Positions 9,222 to 18,139 of a DNA stretch of 64,000 bases are shown one piece after another. The DNA is from Streptomyces tubercidicus (GTDB lineage Bacteria; Actinomycetota; Actinomycetes; Streptomycetales; Streptomycetaceae): assembly GCF_027497495.1 (NCBI RefSeq), contig NZ_CP114205.1:124001-188000 (forward strand). Reading direction: 5' to 3'. The notes below the pieces were generated by a model. The model worked only from the letters and a program-made list of their open reading frames with translations, made no database searches and was not told where the DNA came from. The first letter of the stretch is position 1; each line of letters begins with the position of its first letter. The translations under genes were made by a program, and so were the position numbers.

Positions 9222-9570
9222 GCACAACCTCCATCGCCGGCCTGGCGGGCACACCGCGGCGCTGCGGCGCCCGAGCACCGGAAACGGGAGACCTTCTGTG
9301 ACCGATCGGCCCCAGCCAGTAACGCCCGAGGGGGAGGGGGGCGGCAAGCCGAGTGCGGTACTCGGCTCCGGCATCCGTGGTCACTTCGACGACCGGCGAA
9401 GGCCCTGGCTGCGGCGGGTCTGCGGCCGGCCGCCGTTGGCGCCGTAAGGGCGCCGGCCCGGCCGTGGGCGGGGCAGCGGGCGAGCGCCCGTCAACCACCG
9501 CGACGTGGCAAGGGCCACCCGAGTGGCGGATAGTTGGCCCCAGGGGCCATTCCGAGACGTCGGAGCAGCC
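9222..9570. promoter_or_regulatory. Divergent intergenic region with a small hairpin
   Basis: About 350 bases between divergent DUF389 and GH15 genes, so it should hold both promoters. The perfect inverted repeat gccgagt-gcggt-actcggc lies at 9348-9366 and could be an operator or a transcript hairpin. A G-rich run (9328-9341) precedes it. No gene is seen. Confidence 0.35.
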
Positions 9571-11391
9571 ATGGATCGCTACCCTCCCATCGCCGAGCAC
9601 GGCCTGGTGGGCGACCTGCAGACCGCCGCACTCGTCTCGTCGCAGGGCGTCGTGGACTGGTTCGCCGCTCCCCGGTTCGACTCGCCCAGTATCTTCGCCG
9701 CGCTGCTCGATCACGACGGCGGCGGGTACCTTCGGCTGGCTCCCGAGCACCCCGAGGTGACCTGCAAGCAGCTCTACTACCCCGACACGGCCATTCTGGT
9801 GACCCGGTTCATGTCACCGGACGGCGTGGGCGAAGTGGTTGATCTCATGCCGCCGGACCGGACCCGCACCGCTAGCGACCGTCACACCCTGATACGCGTT
9901 GTGCGTGCCGTGCGGGGAACCGTCGACTTCATGCTTGAGTGCCGGCCGCGCTTCGACTACGGCCGGGTCGAGCACCGGCTGGAGCTCGGCGAGGACAGCG
10001 GCCTGTTCCGCGCCCCGGGGATGGACGCACACCTGCAGACCTCCTTCCCGCTGGAGCGGGACGGCCAGGATGTGTGCGGCAGGGTGACGCTGAGGGCCGG
10101 CGAGTCGGGCGGCGCCGTGTTCACGGTCTGCGCCTCCGGCGGCGAGGCGCCCCCACCTCTGACGGCCGACGGGCTCACCGCGCAGGTCGACGACACCGGC
10201 CTCTTCTGGCAGCGCTGGCTGCGCCAGTCCCGCTACCGGGGACGGTGGCCCGAGCTGGTGCACCGCTCGGCCATCACCCTCAAGCTCCTCACCTACGCCC
10301 CCACCGGCGCTCTGATCGCGGCTGCCACCATGGGCCTGCCCGAACAGGTCGGCGGAGAGCGGAACTGGGACTACCGGTTCACCTGGGTACGCGACGGCTC
10401 GCTGTCCGTGCGGGCCATGCTGGACCTCGGCTTCGTCGAGGAAGCCACCGCCTTCGTCCACTGGCTCGTGGACAGGCTGCACGACCGCGAAGGCAAGGAG
10501 GAAGAGCCGCTCCAGACGATGTACCGGATCGACGGCAATCCGGACCTGCCGGAGGAGACACTCGAACACTTCGAGGGCTACCGCGGCTCCTCCCCCGTCC
10601 GCATCGGCAACGGCGCCGCCGACCAGCTCCAGCTGGACATCTACGGCGAGGCCCTCTACGCGGTGTCCCAGGGCCACGAGATCGGGCAGCAGGCCACCTA
10701 CCGCGGTTGGAAGGCGATGGCCAGGGCGCTGGACTGGTTCGCCGATGCCTGGGACCGGCCGGACGAGGGCATCTGGGAGACTCGCGGCGGCCGCCAGAAC
10801 TTCACCTACAGCCGGGTGATGTCCTGGGTCGCCCTCGACCACGGGATGCGCCTGGCCGAGCACTTCCGCATGCCCGCCGACGTGGAGAAGTGGCGCAGCG
10901 CAAGGAACGCCATCCTTGAGCAGGTCATGGAAAACGGCTGGAGCGAGCAGGAGGGCGCCTTCGTCCAGCACTACGGCGGTGACGTCCTGGACGCTTCCCT
11001 GTTGCTCATGCCGAGGGTCGGCTTCATCGCCCCGAAGGACCCTGCGTGGCTCTCCACGCTCGACGCGATGGACCGCAAGCTCGTCTCCGACAGCCTCGTC
11101 TACCGCTACGACCCGGCGGCATCGCCGGACGGGCTGCGCGGCTCGGAGGGCACCTTCAGTCTGTGCACCTTCCTCTACGTCGACGCACTGGCCCGGGCGG
11201 GTCGGCTGACCCAGGCCCGCTACACCTTCGAGAAGATGCAGACCTACGCCAACCACGTCGGGCTCTTCGCCGAGGAGGTCGGTCCGACCGGGGAGCAACT
11301 GGGCAACTTCCCGCAGGCGTTCACCCACCTGTCGCTCATCATGGCGGCCACCACCCTCGACCAGGCGCTCGACGCGGAACAAGGGCGCTGA
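9571..11391 (+). CDS. Glycoside hydrolase family 15 protein (glucoamylase or trehalase type)
   Basis: A 606-residue cytosolic protein. The N-terminal beta-sandwich domain (residues 1-230, starting PIAEHGLVGDLQTAALVS) and the (alpha/alpha)6 barrel are typical of bacterial GH15. Signature stretches are RNWDYRFTWVRDGSLSVRAM near residue 265, GIWETRGG near 400 with a candidate catalytic Glu, and EEVGPTGEQLGNFPQAFTH near 565 with the second acidic residue. Such enzymes hydrolyse alpha-glucosides; mycobacterial relatives act on trehalose. No signal peptide is seen, which favours an intracellular substrate. The ATG at 9571 has GGAG upstream. The next gene starts 3 bases after the stop, so these are in one operon. 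Confidence 0.9.
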   Translation: MDRYPPIAEHGLVGDLQTAALVSSQGVVDWFAAPRFDSPSIFAALLDHDGGGYLRLAPEHPEVTCKQLYYPDTAILVTRFMSPDGVGEVVDLMPPDRTRTASDRHTLIRVVRAVRGTVDFMLECRPRFDYGRVEHRLELGEDSGLFRAPGMDAHLQTSFPLERDGQDVCGRVTLRAGESGGAVFTVCASGGEAPPPLTADGLTAQVDDTGLFWQRWLRQSRYRGRWPELVHRSAITLKLLTYAPTGALIAAATMGLPEQVGGERNWDYRFTWVRDGSLSVRAMLDLGFVEEATAFVHWLVDRLHDREGKEEEPLQTMYRIDGNPDLPEETLEHFEGYRGSSPVRIGNGAADQLQLDIYGEALYAVSQGHEIGQQATYRGWKAMARALDWFADAWDRPDEGIWETRGGRQNFTYSRVMSWVALDHGMRLAEHFRMPADVEKWRSARNAILEQVMENGWSEQEGAFVQHYGGDVLDASLLLMPRVGFIAPKDPAWLSTLDAMDRKLVSDSLVYRYDPAASPDGLRGSEGTFSLCTFLYVDALARAGRLTQARYTFEKMQTYANHVGLFAEEVGPTGEQLGNFPQAFTHLSLIMAATTLDQALDAEQGR

Positions 11392-11394
11392 CGC

Positions 11395-12339
11395 ATGGTC
11401 ACTCGTGCCCGTCCGGCGAAACCGCCCCGGCTGACCGCGGACGAGTTCGACGTCCTGTACCGGCGTCTGCTCTCCCGCACCGCCTGGGCCTCGGGGGACC
11501 GCGGTGCTCTGGAAGCGCTCACTCCCGCCCGGGTGCTGGCCGCCGCCCGGGAGGTGCGGACCGGCCGGACGGTGACGCTCGCCGCGCCGGTGGAGACGCT
11601 GCCCGGTCCGGACAATCCGGAGCCCGCGAGGCACCGGATGAGCGGGCAGCCGGAGGAAGACGTCTCGGTTGGGCTCCACTTCGCGAGGGACAGCTTCGCG
11701 ATGAACGTGCACGGCGACGCCGACAGCCACATCGACGCCCTCTGTCACGTGATCTACAACGGCACACTGCACGGCGGCGTGGCCGCGAGCAGCGTTACGG
11801 CGGACGGGGCCACCACGCTCTCCATCAAGGCGGCTCGGGACGGGATCGTCGGACGCGGAGTGCTGCTGGACATCCCGCGGCTGCGTGGCGTGCGGTGGCT
11901 CGAACCGGGTGATCATGTGACCGCCGATGACCTGACCGCGGCCGAGACCGCCCAGCGCGTCCGCGTGACCGAGGGCGACCTTCTCTTCGTCCGGGTCGGC
12001 CACCGCCGACGCCGCACCGAACTGGGAGCCTGGCACGCGGCGGACGCGCGCGCCGGACTCCATCCGTCCGCGCTGGAGTTCCTGGCCGACCGGCGGGTCG
12101 CCGTGCTCGGGGGCGACGGCAACAACGACACCGCCCCCAGTTCCACCGACGGCGTCGACTTCCCCGTACATGTGCTGGCGATCCACGCCATGGGCCTTCA
12201 CCTGCTGGACTACCTGCAGTTCGAGGACCTGGTGCCGCTCTGCGCGGCGGAGGGGCGCTGGTCGTTCCTCTGTGTGATCGCCCCGCTGAGGCTGCCGGAT
12301 GCCACCGGCTCACCGGTCAACCCCATCGCCGTCCTCTGA
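11395..12339 (+). CDS. Cyclase-family metal-dependent hydrolase
   Basis: A 314-residue protein of the putative cyclase / kynurenine-formamidase-like family. The metal-binding signature appears as HGDADSHIDALCHV near residues 104-117, a variant of the usual HxGTHxDxPxH, with further ligands likely in GDGNNDTAPS near residue 240 and AIHAMGLHLLDYL near 262. It would hydrolyse an amide or a lactone-like bond; the substrate is unknown. It starts 3 bases after the GH15 stop and is followed after 5 bases by gluconokinase, so it lies inside a sugar-acid operon and might act on a sugar lactone, which is inference. Confidence 0.82.
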   Translation: MVTRARPAKPPRLTADEFDVLYRRLLSRTAWASGDRGALEALTPARVLAAAREVRTGRTVTLAAPVETLPGPDNPEPARHRMSGQPEEDVSVGLHFARDSFAMNVHGDADSHIDALCHVIYNGTLHGGVAASSVTADGATTLSIKAARDGIVGRGVLLDIPRLRGVRWLEPGDHVTADDLTAAETAQRVRVTEGDLLFVRVGHRRRRTELGAWHAADARAGLHPSALEFLADRRVAVLGGDGNNDTAPSSTDGVDFPVHVLAIHAMGLHLLDYLQFEDLVPLCAAEGRWSFLCVIAPLRLPDATGSPVNPIAVL

Positions 12340-12344
12340 CCGCG

Positions 12345-12851
12345 ATGCCCTCGGTCGTGGTGGTCATGGGCGTCTCGGGTTCAGGGAAGTCGACCGTGGG
12401 AGGACTCCTCGCGCAGCGGCTCAAGGTGCCCTTCCTGGAGGCGGACGACGTCCACCCGGCCGCGAACCGGGCCAAGATGGCCGCAGGCCGCCCACTCGAC
12501 GACGAGGATCGCCGTCCGTGGCTGCTGTCCGTCGCCGGCTGGATCCGCAGGGCAACCGACGACGGCCAGGGCGGGGTGGTGGCGTGCTCGGCACTCAAGC
12601 ACGAGTACCGGGATCTGCTCCGCCAGGCAGGCGCAGGCGTGTGGTTCCTGTATCTGGCGCTCGACCGGGCGACCGCCGACCGACGGGTCGCAGGCCGCGT
12701 GGACCATTTCATGCCCGCCCGGCTGCTGGACTCCCAGTACGGCGCCCTCGAACCGCTGCGGCCGGACGAGCCCGGTCTGACCGTCGATGCGGCGGCCGCC
12801 CCGGAGACGATCGTCGACGAGGCGCTACGCACCATGCGGGAGATCGGGTGA
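12345..12851 (+). CDS. gntK: Gluconokinase
   Basis: A 168-residue cytosolic kinase of the normal length for the GntK family. It has the P-loop GVSGSGKS at residues 9-16, the family signature EADDVHPAANRAKMAAGRPLDD following it, ACSALKHEYRD near residue 83, and VDHFMPARLLDSQYGALEPL near residue 120. It phosphorylates D-gluconate to 6-phosphogluconate, feeding the pentose phosphate pathway. The ATG lies 5 bases after the stop of the cyclase-family gene, so translation is probably coupled. Third gene of the GH15 operon. Confidence 0.93.
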   Translation: MPSVVVVMGVSGSGKSTVGGLLAQRLKVPFLEADDVHPAANRAKMAAGRPLDDEDRRPWLLSVAGWIRRATDDGQGGVVACSALKHEYRDLLRQAGAGVWFLYLALDRATADRRVAGRVDHFMPARLLDSQYGALEPLRPDEPGLTVDAAAAPETIVDEALRTMREIG

Positions 12852-13019
12852 CCACGCACCTGTCCGGCTCCCGGGTCGCCGCTACCCAACCCACCCCCTA
12901 GTTTGGAAATTGGCACTGCAATGTCCCGATTGTGCGCGTGTCCATCCGGAACAGCGCAGCGGTCCCCGGGCGGGCGCTACGGCCAGGACAGCCGACGACT
13001 CCTAGAACGGGGCCCTCGC

Positions 13020-14602
13020 ATGACCGACGATCAGCACTACGACGTCATCGTGATCGGGACGGGAGCCGGCGGCGGTACGCTCGCACACCGGCTGGCCCCC
13101 ACGGGGAAGCGGGTCCTGATCCTGGAACGCGGCGGCTACCTGCCGCGGGAACGGGACAACTGGGACTCCACTGCCGTCTTCGTCAAGGGCAAGTACCGGG
13201 CCCCCGAGTTCTGGTACGACAAGCAGGGCAAGCAGTTCCCCCCCCGGAGGTGAACTACTACGTCGGCGGCAACACCAAGTTCTACGGCGCCGCGCTCTTC
13301 CGGCTCCGGCCCGAGGACTTCGGCGAACTGCGCCACCACGACGGCATCTCTCCGGCCTGGCCAATCCGCTACGAGGACCTGGAGCCGTACTACACCCAGG
13401 CCGAACACCTCTACCTGGTGCACGGCCGGCACGGCGAGGACCCCACCGGAGGCCCGACCAGCGCGCAGTACGCATACCCGCCGGTCGAGCACGAGGCGCG
13501 CATCCAGCAGCTCAGCGACGATCTGGGGAAGGCCGGCCTGCACCCCTTCCACCTGCCCATCGGCGTGAACCTCACCCAGGACGAGCACGGCCGGGCCACC
13601 CATGACAGCGTCTGCATCCGGTGCGACCGGGTCGACGGCTTCCCCTGCCTGATGGGCGCGAAGTCCGACGCACAGGTGATCTGCGTCGACCCGGCGCTCT
13701 CGTACGGCAATGTCACGATGGTGACCAACGCCCATGTGCGGCGCTTGGAGACCGACGCGACCGGACGCACCGTCACCAGGGTCGTCGCCGAGCTCGCGAA
13801 CGGAGCGACCGAGGGATTCAGCGCCGACATCGTGGTGGTCGCCTGCGGCGCGGTCAACTCCGCCGTCCTGCTGCTCCGTTCGGCCAACGACAAGCACCCC
13901 GGTGGCCTGGCCAACAGCTCGGACGTGGTGGGACGCCACTACATGCGTCACAACAACCTGGCTCTGATGGCGGTGTCGAAGGAACCGAATCCCACCACAT
14001 TCCAGAAGACCCTGGCGCTGAACGACTGGTACCTGGGCGCGGATGACTGGGAGTATCCGCTCGGCGGCATTCAGATGCTCGGCAAGTCGGACTCCGACCA
14101 GATCCATGGCGAGGCGCCGCGCTGGGCCGGCGCGGTCTCGCCCGACATGCCCTTCGAGGTACTGGCGCACCACGCCGTCGACTTCTGGCTGTGCGGAGAG
14201 GATCTCCCGCTGCCCGGGAGCCGGGTCACCCTCGACAAGGACGACACCATCCACCTGGCCCTCGACGAGAAGAACAACATCGCCGCATTGAAGCGCCTCC
14301 AGCACAAGCTCCAGGGCATGCTCGGGCATCTGGGCATGCACGAGCACCACCTGCTGGATCACAGCATCTATCTGCACAAGGGCATGCCGATCGGCGCCAC
14401 CGCGCACCAGGCCGGCACCGTGCGGTTCGGCGACGACCCGAGGAGTTCGGCCCTCGACGTCAACTGCAAGGCGCACGACCTCGACAACCTCTATGTCGTG
14501 GACACCAGCTTCTTCCCCAGCATCGGCGCCGTGAACCCGTCCCTGACCGCCATCGCCAACGCCCTGCGGGTCGGCGACCACATCGCCGCCCGGCTGCGCT
14601 GA
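13020..14602 (+). pseudogene. GMC-type oxidoreductase split by a frameshift at a C run
   Basis: The first frame (13020-13253) gives a dinucleotide-binding motif VIVIGTGAGGGTLAHRL and LILERGGYLP. It then runs into a run of eight C at 13238-13245 and stops. The second frame carries on without loss (PEVNYYVGGNTKFYGAALFR, then the C-terminal GMC signature LYVVDTSFFPSIGAVNPSLT) to 14602. Removing two C or adding one restores a full-length protein of about 526 residues; six C gives the family spacing. It would oxidise an alcohol or sugar using FAD. Either the gene is broken or the homopolymer was misread. The ATG at 13020 has only a weak ribosome binding site. Confidence 0.8.
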
Positions 14603-14680
14603 CGGGGCGTCGTACCCAGCGCCGCTACAGGTTGTCCCCAGGGACTCCGGCGGCCCGGGTGTCGGCGTCGGTGAGTTCGA

Positions 14681-15520
14681 TCAGCCTCCGGTGGCGAAGC
14701 CTGGGAAGAGCGTCATTCCGCCGTCGACGAAGAGCGTGGTGCCGACGACGTAATCGAGCAGGTCGGACGCCATGGCGACGACGGCGTTGGCGATGTCGTC
14801 CGGGTCACCCACGCGGCGGTACGGAATCAGGCGCAGCAGGTCGGCCTCGGCCTCGGGGGTGGACCAGGCGTCGCGGTTGATCGGCGTGCGGATGGCGCCG
14901 GGTGCGACCGCGTTGACCCTGATCCGCTGGGGAGCCAGCTCCTGGGCGAGGGTCGTCATCAGCATGCCCACGCCGCCCTTGGAGGACGCGTAGTTCACGT
15001 GGCCCGACCACGGGATGATCTGGTGGACCGAGCTCATACAGATGATCTTTCCGGCCGAACGGGAGACCTCCTCCACCACGCCGCGCCGGATGAACTCCTT
15101 GGCGGCCTCCCGCGCGCACAGGAACTGGCCGGTCAGGTTGACGTCGATAACCTTCTGCCACTGGGCGAGCGTCATCTCCGTCACGACCGCGTCCCGCTGG
15201 AGGCCCGCGTTGGCCACCATGATGTCGATGGTGCCGAACTCCTCGACCATCCGCGCGACCATGGCGGTCACCTGGTCCTCATCGGACACGTCGGCTTCAT
15301 GGGCGTAGGCGCGGACCCCGAAGCCCTCGATCTCCTTCACGACATTCTCTGCCTCGTGCGCGCCGACGACGTAGTTCACCACGACGTCCGCTCCGGCCCG
15401 GCCCAGGGCAACGGCGGTCGCCAGGCCGATGCCCGAGTTGGCGCCGGTCACCAGCGCCTTCTGGCCCCTGAGAAGCTGCGCGGACGTGGTACCGCGGTTC
15501 TCGACTTTTCCTGCCACCAC
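14681..15520 (-). CDS. SDR family oxidoreductase (glucose 1-dehydrogenase-like)
   Basis: A 279-residue classical short-chain dehydrogenase. The cofactor motif TGANSGIG lies near residues 25-32, NAG near 104, the catalytic Ser near 160 (MSSVHQ) and the YxxxK motif in VNYASSKGG near 178. The C-terminal PGAIRTPIN and FVDGGMTL stretches are standard. The N-terminal 20 residues are an extension beyond the usual start. Best guess is a sugar (glucose 1-dehydrogenase-like) substrate, which fits the neighbouring gluconokinase and GMC genes, but SDR substrates cannot be read from sequence. Tandem GTG codons begin the gene at 15520, with AAGGAG five bases upstream. It is convergent with the GMC gene. 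Confidence 0.88.
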   Translation of the reverse strand: MVAGKVENRGTTSAQLLRGQKALVTGANSGIGLATAVALGRAGADVVVNYVVGAHEAENVVKEIEGFGVRAYAHEADVSDEDQVTAMVARMVEEFGTIDIMVANAGLQRDAVVTEMTLAQWQKVIDVNLTGQFLCAREAAKEFIRRGVVEEVSRSAGKIICMSSVHQIIPWSGHVNYASSKGGVGMLMTTLAQELAPQRIRVNAVAPGAIRTPINRDAWSTPEAEADLLRLIPYRRVGDPDDIANAVVAMASDLLDYVVGTTLFVDGGMTLFPGFATGG

Positions 15521-16486
15521 GATCTCTCCTTCGGCGTTTCGGACGGCACGTCAGCCGAAAGCGAACGGGGTGCATGAGGAGGGTCTGGAGCCAGCCGCTC
15601 GCCAGGACAGACACAGGAGCCGTCGCATACCAGCCTCCAGACGAAAGCACCCTGCGCCTCGGGCGGGACGAACCGGCACGCACGCAGCCGCATTTCGACA
15701 GGGCAGGTCACACGGTCGGGCTAGGAGCCGCCCCGGGCCTTTGCCGGCTGGCATCATGCGGCCCATCAGGTGCCAGGATGACGCCAAGCCCGCTCGACGA
15801 CGGCAACGGGGGCGACTGTCGTCCCCGCCGTTGATCCACCTGCGTTTCTCCGGATGCCTGGTGAGCGGGGAGAACCTGGCGTGCCGGTATGGAAGCGATG
15901 CGGGTGCCACCACAAGGGCGGTCAACGGTTTCCACGGCGTAGCGGTCGGCATGAGCGTTGCCGTGCCGCCTGCAGCTCATGGCGCCTGGCTACCAGGGGC
16001 CCGCTGTCATAACGTGCGTCACACGTGCGTCGAGGAGTGCCTGGGCGGTGGCGAGGGGGTCGCTGTCCCCTCTCAGGCGGTGTGACCAGCCTCCGTCATG
16101 GTTGGTTGTGCGTGTCCAGCAGGCCATCCAGGACGAAGGTGGTGGCGTTGGTAGATTCCTGTTCTGCCAGCCCTCGGATGCCGGGGTTACCAACGCCCGC
16201 ATGTCGCTTTCCCGGCGTGCGGGCGGCGTATGTGCGGGATACGCTTTGACGACAAGGTCAGGTTCTCCGGGCGGTTTGGCAGACGCCCGGGCCGCATTCG
16301 CGATGCTCAGTTCTTTCTACGGAGACCTTTCTGCGGAGACCTTTGACATGCGTGGTGCCCCCCTTTCGTATGCGCAGGGGTGAGCAACAGCCGAACCCCC
16401 TCTTCGAAAGCGTGCCTCGCGCTTGGGGCGCCGTTTCCGTGCTGCCTCAGGGCCCGCAGCTTTGCAGTCCTGAAACGGAGTTCGGG
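15521..16486. other. Non-coding gap upstream of the P450 operon
   Basis: About 965 bases with no credible gene on either strand. The right end must contain the promoter of the ferredoxin-reductase-P450 operon. A tandem duplication of ggagacctttctgc / ggagacctttgac is visible at 16321-16346, about 145 bases before the ferredoxin start. Short open frames on both strands lack ribosome binding sites and family features. Confidence 0.35.
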
Positions 16487-16711
16487 ATGAAAGTTGTCGT
16501 TGATCTTTCCCGGTGTCAGGGATATGCACAGTGCGCGTTCCTGGCTCCGGACGCTTTCCGGATGCACGGCGAGGAAGCGCTGATGTACAACCCGAAGCCC
16601 GACGACGCCCAGCGCGAACAGGTGCTGCGCGCCGCGGCGGCCTGCCCGATCCAGGCCATTCTGGTCGACCAGCTGGAGGGGCAGGACGCACCGGTGGAGA
16701 CGTCGCCGTGA
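16487..16711 (+). CDS. 3Fe-4S ferredoxin (P450 partner)
   Basis: A 74-residue ferredoxin. The cluster motif is C-x5-C (SRCQGYAQC, residues 9-15 region) with the third ligand in AAACPIQAI near residue 59; the residue taking the place of a fourth Cys makes a [3Fe-4S] cluster likely, as in other actinobacterial P450 ferredoxins. It carries electrons from the reductase to the cytochrome P450. The ATG has GGAG upstream. The stop overlaps the reductase start (GTGATG), so the two are translationally coupled. Confidence 0.92.
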   Translation: MKVVVDLSRCQGYAQCAFLAPDAFRMHGEEALMYNPKPDDAQREQVLRAAAACPIQAILVDQLEGQDAPVETSP

Positions 16712-18105
16712 TGGGCAGCGCCGACGCCTTGCAAGCGTTCAGGCGTGACGGCCGCATCGTGATCGTCGGGGCGTCACTGGCGGGACTGCGGGCCGCGGAG
16801 GCTCTGCGCGAGGAGGGCTTCACCGGATCACTGACCATGATCGGTGACGAGCTGGGCGAGCCCTACGACCGGCCCCCGCTGTCCAAGCAGGTACTGACCG
16901 GGTGGGTGGCGGCCGGGAACACCACGCTGCCGCGTCGCCGTGACATCGATGCGCAGTGGCTGCTGGGCGTGCCCGCCGACGGGCTGGACCTGGCGACCAA
17001 TCACGTACATCTCGCTGACGGCCGCGAGGTTCCCTTCGACCGCGTGCTGATCTCCACCGGAGTGCGGGCCCGGCCCTGGTTCGTCGAGGCCGAGGCCGCC
17101 CTGGACGGCGTGTTCGTCGTCCGCACCCGCGAGCACGCCGAGAGCCTGCAGCGGGCGATGGCGGCCGGGCCCTCCCGCGTAGTGATCATCGGCGCGGGCT
17201 TCACCGGCTCCGAGATCGCCTCCATCTGCCGCGAGCGGGACATCCCGGTGACCGTCGCCGAACTCGCACCGGCCCCGCTGGTCGGCGCGCTCGGCGCCAT
17301 GGTCGGTGATGTCGCGGCGGACATGCAGCGCACCCACGGTGTCGACCTGCGCTGCGGCGTCAAAGTCACCAAGCTGGAAGGCGACGCCCAGGGGCACTTC
17401 CGCCGCGCCCACTTCTCCGACGGCAGCACCATCGATGCCGACGTGGCGGTGGTAGCGCTCGGTGGCATCCGCAACACCGAGTGGCTGCGCGGCTCGGGAC
17501 TGGCGGCAGGTCCATGGGGCATCGCCTGCGACACGGGCTGCCGCGCCCTCGACCTCAACGGCCTGATCACGGACGACATCTTCGTCGCCGGAGACGTGGC
17601 ACGCTGCCCGAACCCGATCTACGAATACCGACTCATCTCACTGGAACACTGGGTCAACGCCGTGGAGCAAGCCAAAGTCGCGGCGCACAACATGCTCAGC
17701 GGCCAGGCGGACCGCTGGCCACACCTGTCCATCCCGACGTTCTGGTCGATCCAGTTCGGCGTCAACATCAAGTCCGTCGGTGTACCGACCTTCGCCGACG
17801 AGGTCGTCGTCACCCAGGGATCCGTGCCCGACCACCGCTTCGTCGCCGCATACGGCTATCAGGGCCGCGTCACCGCGGCAGTCAGCTTCAACAACGCCAA
17901 GTGGCTCGACCATTACCGGCAGTTGATCGAGACGGCCGCGCCCTTCCCTCCCCCCTGCCCCACACCCGACGAGCCCGCCGACGCAAAACCCGTGCCCGTC
18001 GACTTCCCCAGCCCCAAGCTGCTCGCCCAGGGCGCCACCGTGGTCGTCACCGGCCACGACCCAGGAGAGCGGCGTGTCACCGCCGCGTGGCAGCACCACC
18101 GGTAG
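16711..18105 (+). CDS. FAD-dependent ferredoxin reductase (P450 system)
   Basis: A 464-residue flavoprotein. It has two dinucleotide folds: FAD binding in IVIVGASLAGLRAAEALRE near residue 16 and NAD(P)H binding in VVIIGAGFTGSEIASICRE near residue 155. The second FAD segment DDIFVAGDVARCPNP lies near residue 288. It resembles ferredoxin reductases of P450 systems but is about 50 residues longer, with a Pro-rich C-terminal extension after residue 410. It passes electrons from NAD(P)H to the ferredoxin encoded just upstream. The ATG at 16711 overlaps the ferredoxin stop by one base; a GTG three bases earlier is an alternative start. Confidence 0.9.
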   Translation: MGSADALQAFRRDGRIVIVGASLAGLRAAEALREEGFTGSLTMIGDELGEPYDRPPLSKQVLTGWVAAGNTTLPRRRDIDAQWLLGVPADGLDLATNHVHLADGREVPFDRVLISTGVRARPWFVEAEAALDGVFVVRTREHAESLQRAMAAGPSRVVIIGAGFTGSEIASICRERDIPVTVAELAPAPLVGALGAMVGDVAADMQRTHGVDLRCGVKVTKLEGDAQGHFRRAHFSDGSTIDADVAVVALGGIRNTEWLRGSGLAAGPWGIACDTGCRALDLNGLITDDIFVAGDVARCPNPIYEYRLISLEHWVNAVEQAKVAAHNMLSGQADRWPHLSIPTFWSIQFGVNIKSVGVPTFADEVVVTQGSVPDHRFVAAYGYQGRVTAAVSFNNAKWLDHYRQLIETAAPFPPPCPTPDEPADAKPVPVDFPSPKLLAQGATVVVTGHDPGERRVTAAWQHHR

Positions 18106-18139
18106 GAAGGAAGCAGGAGGACACAGGAGGAAAAGCGAC

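Noticed and set aside
9814..12201. Minus-strand open frame of 795 codons over the GH15 and cyclase genes
   Set aside because: Antisense to two well-recognised genes; His/Arg/Gly-rich with no motif.
13136..14581. Minus-strand open frame of 481 codons over the GMC gene
   Set aside because: Antisense to recognisable GMC sequence; no motifs of its own.
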